Shown in pieces: positions 59,104 to 64,000 of a stretch of 64,000 nucleotides of DNA. Both the position numbers and the translations under genes were made by a program. Below the pieces are notes generated by a model that worked only from the letters and a program-made list of their open reading frames with translations, was not told the DNA's origin and ran no database searches. This stretch comes from Solirubrobacteraceae bacterium (GTDB taxonomy: Bacteria; Actinomycetota; Thermoleophilia; Solirubrobacterales; Solirubrobacteraceae), in contig JAPSGI010000004.1 in assembly GCA_031177685.1 (NCBI GenBank), forward strand, positions 155,134-219,133. The letters run 5' to 3'. Within the stretch, counting starts at the first letter, position 1; each line of letters opens with the position of its first letter.

Positions 59104-60246
59104 ATGGCGCCCCCGCAGACGGACCCACCGATCGCGCTGCTGCTCGTCCCGCGCACGGTGGACCGCTTCATCCTCTACGACCAGGGCCAGGACCTGCTGC
59201 GCGCGCCCGGCGTGGTCGCGCTGGAGGCGCCGCGCGTGCCGTACGGCGCGCTGGGACGGCTGCCGCGCTGGCTCGGCGACACGCTGGCGGGCACGCAGGC
59301 GCGCCGGCTGCGCGTGCCGGGGCGACCCGTCGCGGCGATGATCTTCCACCCCTTCCAGTGGCCGTTCGCCCGCGCGGTCCTGGCCCGCTGGCCGGACTGC
59401 CAGCTCTGGTACGGGCTGTTCGACCGCACCCCGGCGGCGCTGGACGCCGGGCCGCGCACGCGCGCGCGGCTGGAGGAGCTGCATGCGGAGGCGTCCGAGC
59501 GCGCCGCGCTGGTCTTCGCCGTGTCGCAGACCCTGGTGGACGTCGAGCGCGCGGCCGGGCGCGAGGCGATCCTGATGCCGTCCGCCGCGGACTCCTTCCC
59601 GGCCCCCGACCCGGCCGCCATGACGGTCGCCGTCTGCTTCGGCACCAACGGGCGGCGCACCGATTGGCAGCTGCTGCGCGCGGCCGGCGAGGCGCTGGGC
59701 GACGAGCTCACCGTGCTGTTCGTGGGCACGCTGAACGAGGACGAGTGCCGCGACGACCCCGACTTCCAGGCGTGCCGGGCGCTGCCCGGGTTCGTGTGGC
59801 TGGGGCGCCGCTCCGACGACGAGGCGGCGCGGCTGATCGCGTGCGCCGACGTGGGCCTGCTGCCCTACCGGCGCGACGACTTCAACGACGCCGGGCTCCC
59901 CAACCGCATCCTCAAGGCGGCGCGGCTCGGGCGGCGCACGATCAGCGCCGACTACGACGGCGTGCGGGTGTGGGAGCGCGCGATCGTGCGCTGCCGCGAC
60001 GCCGGGGAGTGGATCGCCGCGCTGCGCGACGCCCGCGGCGCGCGCTGCCGCCCGGACGAAGAGCTGCGCGACTGGGCCCTGGGACAGACCGGCGAGCGCC
60101 AGGACGCGCCGCTGTGGCGCCGGCTGGCCGCGCTCGGGGTGGAGGTCCCGCCGGGCGCCGGCGGACCGGCCGGCCCACCGCAGGACCGCCGCCCGCAGGG
60201 CGGCCTCGCGGAGGACGTCGACGCGGGCGGGCGCGACTGGCGCTGA
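59104..60246 (+). CDS. GT-B glycosyltransferase-like protein
   Basis: A 380-residue protein of GT4-like shape: an N-terminal domain up to about 170, then FGTNGRRTDWQLLRAAGEAL, FVGTLNEDE, LGRRSDDEAARLIACADVGLLPYR and FNDAGLPNRILKAARLGRRTISADYDGV, the nucleotide-sugar half of GT-B enzymes. The N-terminal LLLVPRTVDRFILYDQGQDLL is unusual. The disordered C-terminal 50 residues may be less certain. It belongs with the polysaccharide locus by position. Confidence 0.8.
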   Translation: MAPPQTDPPIALLLVPRTVDRFILYDQGQDLLRAPGVVALEAPRVPYGALGRLPRWLGDTLAGTQARRLRVPGRPVAAMIFHPFQWPFARAVLARWPDCQLWYGLFDRTPAALDAGPRTRARLEELHAEASERAALVFAVSQTLVDVERAAGREAILMPSAADSFPAPDPAAMTVAVCFGTNGRRTDWQLLRAAGEALGDELTVLFVGTLNEDECRDDPDFQACRALPGFVWLGRRSDDEAARLIACADVGLLPYRRDDFNDAGLPNRILKAARLGRRTISADYDGVRVWERAIVRCRDAGEWIAALRDARGARCRPDEELRDWALGQTGERQDAPLWRRLAALGVEVPPGAGGPAGPPQDRRPQGGLAEDVDAGGRDWR

Positions 60247-60357
60247 TGCAGACGCGGACGCGCCCCCCGGTCGCCCCGGGAGGCCCGCCGCGATGAACCC
60301 GTCCCGTCCCTGCCACACGAAAGAATCCGCGAAGGGGCGCAGGTGTAACGCGAAGTT

Positions 60358-61839
60358 TCAGTCCGCGTCCGCGTCCGGACCTCGGGCGAAGGCGGTGCCC
60401 GCCGCGAGGATCGCCCAGCTCAGCGGATCCTCGAGGAAGGCGGCGTACAGCAGCGTGTGCACGACGAGGCCGGCGAAGGCGGCGATCAGCGCCGCCCGGA
60501 CAGGGGAGATCCGCGCCCCGCTCAGCAGGCGCAGGAAGGCGGCCCCCAGCAGCGCCAGGTACACCGCCAGGCCGATCGCGCCCTGCTCCGCGGACACGGT
60601 GACCGGGATCGTGTGCGAGGCGTCGGCCGCCTCCTCGCCCGAGACGCGCTCGGCGCGCCGGTACTCCACCGCGAAGGCGCCCGATCCCCAGCCGGCCACG
60701 GGGCGCTCGCCGAACAGGCGCAGGCCGCCCTCCAGGAGCTCCACGCGCCCGCTCGTCGCCTTGTCCACCGACTCGCCGCTGCCCACGTCCACCTTCGTGG
60801 CGTCCGGGAAGGCGAACACCGCCGCCGCGGCGATGGCGACGATCCCCGCCACGGCCGCCGCCGTCCACGCCGCGTTCCAGCGCAGCAGCGCCAGCACGAC
60901 CAGCCCCGTCAGCAGCGCGGCCAGGCTGGACTGCGACAGGGTGAGCACCAGCCCGCCGAACAGGATCGCGCCCGCCGCCGCGGCGAGCACGACCGTGCGC
61001 CGGCGTGCGCTCCACAGCATCACGGCCACCAGCGCGGTCAGCACCACGACGAGGAAGCGCCCGTAGATGTTGGGGTCGAAGAACAGCGAGCTGACGCGGA
61101 AGTACGTCTGGAACTGGTTCGTCGCGATCACGTCGGGGTTCAGCAGGACGGTGCGCGTCGCGTACTCGACGAACCCGACGGCGCTGAACACCAGGGCGAG
61201 GCCCACCAGCACGTACAGGCAGCGCCGGGCCAGGCCGGTCGTCCACGGAACGCAGACCAGGAGCGCGTACAGCAGCGCGAACGGCACGTAGAAGAAGACG
61301 ACCTGCTCGAGCGCCGTGGCGAAGTCGCTGGAGTACGCGGCCTGGACCGCGTAGAGCAGGACCGCCCCGAGCAGCAGCCACTCCAGCGGGCCGCGCGGCG
61401 CAGGGTCGCGCGCGGGGCGCCGGCCGCGCAGCCGCGGGACCGCGAAGGCCACCGCGCCGGCCGCCACCACGAAGTAGAGCGGGACCAGCAGGTTGGCCGA
61501 CTCGCCGCCCGACTCGATCGGCACGCGGAAGGGCAGCGCGAAGGTGGCCGCCAGGGGCAGGAGCAGCGGCCGGCGGTCGATCGCCCACGCGGCGAGACCG
61601 ACGGCCACGATCGCCGCCGCACCGCCCGCCGCGGCGAGCGCGGGACGCGAGCGGATCGGCTCGAACTGAGGCGTGTCCCAGATCTCGGCCACCAGCAGGA
61701 CCGGCGTCAGCACGAGCGCTGCGACCATGGCCGCCGCGCGCGCGCGCGACAGCGGGACCAGGACGACGGCGGCGGCCAGCAGCGCGGCCGCGACGATGCC
61801 GGCCTCCTTGACCGCGGTCGCGACGGCCAGGACGGTCAC
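60358..61839 (-). CDS. O-antigen ligase/polymerase family membrane protein
   Basis: A 493-residue polytopic protein with about twelve helices. It has the long external loop (about residues 330-395) and WGSGAFAVEYRR typical of O-antigen ligase/Wzy-like (PF04932) proteins, including a His in DASHTIPVTVSAEQGAIGL that matches the catalytic His region. It would polymerise or attach polysaccharide. The GTG overlaps the upstream gene (GTGA). A 111-base gap separates it from the convergent GT gene. Confidence 0.85.
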   Translation of the reverse strand: MTVLAVATAVKEAGIVAAALLAAAVVLVPLSRARAAAMVAALVLTPVLLVAEIWDTPQFEPIRSRPALAAAGGAAAIVAVGLAAWAIDRRPLLLPLAATFALPFRVPIESGGESANLLVPLYFVVAAGAVAFAVPRLRGRRPARDPAPRGPLEWLLLGAVLLYAVQAAYSSDFATALEQVVFFYVPFALLYALLVCVPWTTGLARRCLYVLVGLALVFSAVGFVEYATRTVLLNPDVIATNQFQTYFRVSSLFFDPNIYGRFLVVVLTALVAVMLWSARRRTVVLAAAAGAILFGGLVLTLSQSSLAALLTGLVVLALLRWNAAWTAAAVAGIVAIAAAAVFAFPDATKVDVGSGESVDKATSGRVELLEGGLRLFGERPVAGWGSGAFAVEYRRAERVSGEEAADASHTIPVTVSAEQGAIGLAVYLALLGAAFLRLLSGARISPVRAALIAAFAGLVVHTLLYAAFLEDPLSWAILAAGTAFARGPDADAD

Positions 61840-63635
61840 CGGCGCGCCCCGACGATCGTGAAGGCGCGGCGCGTGAGCGCCGAGACGTTGGGGTTGCGCA
61901 TCCGCTGCTCCCACGCCGGCAGGCCGGTGCGTATCACCAGGCCGCGCCCGCTGCGAATGCCCACGATCACCCGGCGCCCGGCGGAGTCCTGGGCGCTGGC
62001 CACGATCCGCGCCCCGCGCCCGGGGTCGCGCGTCTCCTCGTAGCCGTCGAAGTCCGAGAACGATCCGTCGCCGCCCTCGAAGAGCCCGATCCCGTCGTCG
62101 CCGACCAGCAGGTCGACCTGCTCCTCCTTCACCGGGTCGATGCGCGACCCGAAGACGTCGAACGCCGACTCCCCGGTCGGGCGCACGAGGAGCCCGTCGC
62201 GCAGCGTCACCTCGCGCCGCAGCGACTCGGTGCCCAGGGAGAACACGCGCCCGCCGCGCTCCACGTACGCGCGCAGGCGCCGGCCCAGCCGCGGCGCCAG
62301 CCAGCGCGCGTTGCCGGCCAGCACGACGCCGCGGTAGCGGTCCAGGTAGCGCGGGGAGCGTGCGGCCAGCTGCGCGTCGTAGATCAGGTCGTAGCGCTGG
62401 CGCGGGCGGTCGAGCAGGCGCAGCAGCGGGCTCTCGTGGCGCGCGAAGCCGGGGGGCTCGCCGCGCCCGGCGAAGGGCCGGACCAGCCGGACCGGCCCGC
62501 CGGCGGCACCGCCCGCAAAGCGGGTGGTGAGCGTGTTGGGCACGCCGTCGCCGTCGTCGTCCACCGGGTTGAGGCCCTGCCAGGTGAGCAGCGGCAGGAC
62601 GAGCAGGACGCGCTGGCGGCCGGGGCCGTTCACGGCGATCGGGACCTTGGCCCGCCGGCCGCCGGCGCGCAGCTCGAGCAGGTAGACGCCGGAGGGCCCG
62701 CGCGGCGCGCGCACGCGCAGCAGCGGCCGGCGGGAGCGGCCGCGGGCCAGCGTCTCGGTCTGCCCGAGGCGGTGCAGGCGCCAGCGGTACGCGCGCCGGC
62801 GCGAGTCCACGAACACGCTCACGCGGCTGCCGGCGGGCACGGCGCGCGGCGGCGCCTGGCCCGCCAGGTAGCGGACGGTCACGCCCGGGCCGCCGGCGGG
62901 ATCGTCCGGCCGTGGCCGTGCGCCGAAGGGATACGAGGAGCCGACGTTGCCGGCGCGGTCGCGCACCTGCGCGACGATCGCGTAGGTGCCCGGCGGCGGG
63001 CGGCGCGCGCCCACGATCGGCCCGCGCCACTCGCCCGTGGTCGCCTCGGGGGCGGCCGCCAAGCGCGTCACCGCCTTGGGCCTGGGCAGGTCGGTGCGGT
63101 AGACGCGGAAGACCGGCGTGCCGACCACCGTCGCGTTCGTCACCTCGAAGCGGACCGGCCGGTTCCCGGGCAGCGGGAAGATCAGCGGTCCGCGCGCGCC
63201 CTCGGGGCGCCGCACTCGCACGAGCGGGCGCGGCGGCGTCCCGTCGACCGTGATCTCGTCGAGCAGCGTCACCGAGCGTCCCTGGCGGCGCAGCCCGACC
63301 CGGACGCGGTAGCGGCCGTCGGGGACGACCGTTCCCGCGGCGTCGCGCCCGTTCCACAGCAGCTGCACGGGCACGCCGGCGCGCATGGGGCGGTTGCGCG
63401 TCAGCCGGCGCACGACGTCGCCCTCCTCGTCGAGCAGCGAGACCGTGGCGTCGTCGGTGCGCTTGAGGCGGATGCGGATCCCCGCCTTGCGAAACGCGAC
63501 GTGCGGCGAGAAGACCTCGGTGACGCTCAGCGTCTGCACGAGCCGCGGGGTCTGCTTGAGGCGCTGCGTGACGAAGAAGGCGGCCAGCGTGGCCACCACG
63601 AGCACCGCGAAGGCGATCTGGGCGAGCCGCGTCAC
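61836..63635 (-). CDS. Membrane-anchored protein with FlgD-like and N,N-dimethylformamidase-like domains
   Basis: A 599-residue protein with one N-terminal helix (about 4-22). Next comes an Ig/FlgD-like domain (WNGRDAAGTVVPDGRYRVRVG near 95-115), further beta domains, then a C-terminal region (from about VLLVLPLLTWQGLNPVDDDGDGV to the end) that resembles the large-subunit fold of N,N-dimethylformamidase-like proteins often found in polysaccharide loci. Coupled at both ends by GTGA overlaps. Its enzyme activity is unknown. Confidence 0.75.
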   Translation of the reverse strand: MTRLAQIAFAVLVVATLAAFFVTQRLKQTPRLVQTLSVTEVFSPHVAFRKAGIRIRLKRTDDATVSLLDEEGDVVRRLTRNRPMRAGVPVQLLWNGRDAAGTVVPDGRYRVRVGLRRQGRSVTLLDEITVDGTPPRPLVRVRRPEGARGPLIFPLPGNRPVRFEVTNATVVGTPVFRVYRTDLPRPKAVTRLAAAPEATTGEWRGPIVGARRPPPGTYAIVAQVRDRAGNVGSSYPFGARPRPDDPAGGPGVTVRYLAGQAPPRAVPAGSRVSVFVDSRRRAYRWRLHRLGQTETLARGRSRRPLLRVRAPRGPSGVYLLELRAGGRRAKVPIAVNGPGRQRVLLVLPLLTWQGLNPVDDDGDGVPNTLTTRFAGGAAGGPVRLVRPFAGRGEPPGFARHESPLLRLLDRPRQRYDLIYDAQLAARSPRYLDRYRGVVLAGNARWLAPRLGRRLRAYVERGGRVFSLGTESLRREVTLRDGLLVRPTGESAFDVFGSRIDPVKEEQVDLLVGDDGIGLFEGGDGSFSDFDGYEETRDPGRGARIVASAQDSAGRRVIVGIRSGRGLVIRTGLPAWEQRMRNPNVSALTRRAFTIVGARR

Positions 63636-64000
63636 AGCCGCACCAGCGCCACGTTGGGCACGTCCCAGTCGTGGAAGCAGGCGAGCCCGCGGCCATCCTG
63701 GCTGCACAGCACGGTGCGGATCGTGCCGCCGTGGCAGACCACGAGCGCGGGCAGGCGTCCGTTCGTCCGCACGTCTTCCAGCGCGGCGAGGGTGCGCTGC
63801 TGCTGTTCGAGCAGCGACTCCCCGCCCGGGAAGCGGAACGTGTCGCCGGCGCGGCGCCAGGCGGCGTACAGCTCGGGATCGGACTGCGCGACGTCGCGCC
63901 ACAGCCGGCCCTCCAGCTCGCCGCGGTCACCCTCGGCGAGACGCGGGTCGACGACCGGCTCGATCCCCAGGCGCCGCCCGACGATCTCCGCGGTCTCGCG
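63632..64000 (-). CDS. Histidine phosphatase superfamily protein (phosphoglycerate mutase-like), partial
   Basis: The gene runs off the right edge; the visible 122 C-terminal residues lack the N-terminal RHG motif. The second catalytic histidine is in VVCHGGTIRTVL, and DPRLAEGDRGELEGR carries the usual conserved Glu. Members are phosphatases or mutases. Coupling to the downstream gene (GTGA) places it in the polysaccharide operon, perhaps dephosphorylating an activated sugar or lipid. Confidence 0.85.
   Translation of the reverse strand, partial: RETAEIVGRRLGIEPVVDPRLAEGDRGELEGRLWRDVAQSDPELYAAWRRAGDTFRFPGGESLLEQQQRTLAALEDVRTNGRLPALVVCHGGTIRTVLCSQDGRGLACFHDWDVPNVALVRL

Noticed and set aside
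57495..60318. Very long open frames on both strands over the flippase and glycosyltransferase
   Set aside because: High GC removes stop codons from shadow frames; the translations are Arg/Gln/Asp/His-rich without domains.

Overview
The window is a 64 kb slice of a very GC-rich actinobacterial chromosome. Hand counts on single 60-base lines give about 77 % GC in core genes. Several features fit Thermoleophilia, order Solirubrobacterales (Conexibacter/Solirubrobacter-like): secreted GGxGxD calcium-binding repeat proteins, DUF5995, DUF5715, paired glycoside-hydrolase-like secreted proteins, a dimethylformamidase-like exopolysaccharide protein and heavy GTG start use. The taxonomic call is an inference from gene content, not from a marker gene. 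There is no rRNA, phage, transposase or CRISPR array; two tRNA-Ala genes are present.

Layout. 1-4.4 kb: end of a 2-oxoacid dehydrogenase E2 gene, then lipB-lipA, so lipoate synthesis sits beside a lipoate-dependent enzyme; lipA is translationally coupled to a secreted calcium-binding repeat protein. 4.4-8.2 kb: thioredoxin-like/DUF4395 pair, rhomboid protease, D,D-carboxypeptidase and an alpha/beta hydrolase. 8.2-11.6 kb: two coupled acyl-CoA dehydrogenases and a convergent SDR. 11.6-13.7 kb: tRNA-Ala(UGC), an MNT/HEPN toxin-antitoxin pair, DUF899 and a small dimeric-barrel protein. 13.7-27.5 kb: NB-ARC-type LuxR regulator, glyoxalase-fold protein, VapBC, hydrolase/cyclase fusion, a degenerate sensor with a single-domain response regulator, glutamate dehydrogenase, PhzF, diguanylate cyclase and a second VapBC.

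27.6-30.4 kb is the accessory island: tRNA-Ala(CGC) is followed by a DarT/DarG ADP-ribosylation toxin-antitoxin (anti-phage) pair whose base composition is clearly lower (sampled lines 50 % and 57 % GC), and then by an XRE protein with a transmembrane helix. 30.5-34.1 kb holds an ECF sigma factor flanked by two homologous membrane proteins, DUF5995, a zinc-ribbon protein and a membrane protein with a Thr-Thr-Pro tail. 34.1-34.4 kb is an AT-rich regulatory region with nested repeats in front of a MalT-type LuxR regulator.

36.6-53.7 kb is mostly envelope and lipid metabolism: L,D-transpeptidase, Rieske/DUF2231 protein, thioesterase, MMPL exporter, two tandem secreted glycoside-hydrolase-like proteins, an orphan DNA methyltransferase, a DUF5715 cell-wall enzyme, pyrophosphatase coupled to a haloalkane-dehalogenase-like hydrolase, tandem SDRs divergent from a hydrolase, DUF3105, and a PGRP amidase. 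53.7-64 kb is an exopolysaccharide locus: ATP-grasp ligase, phosphoglycosyl transferase, GT2 and GT4 glycosyltransferases, flippase, another glycosyltransferase, O-antigen ligase-like polymerase, a dimethylformamidase-like protein and a histidine phosphatase cut by the window end. Most of its genes overlap by four bases (ATGA/GTGA), so they are probably translated as coupled units.

Most interesting signals: two tRNA-Ala genes each followed by a toxin-antitoxin module; both VapBC junctions reading CTGA; a sensor whose phosphoacceptor His is replaced by Asn and which has no ATPase domain; five convergent gene pairs interlocked on a single CTAG; a 15-bp motif shared by two lipid-gene promoters; and nested direct repeats before the MalT-type regulator.
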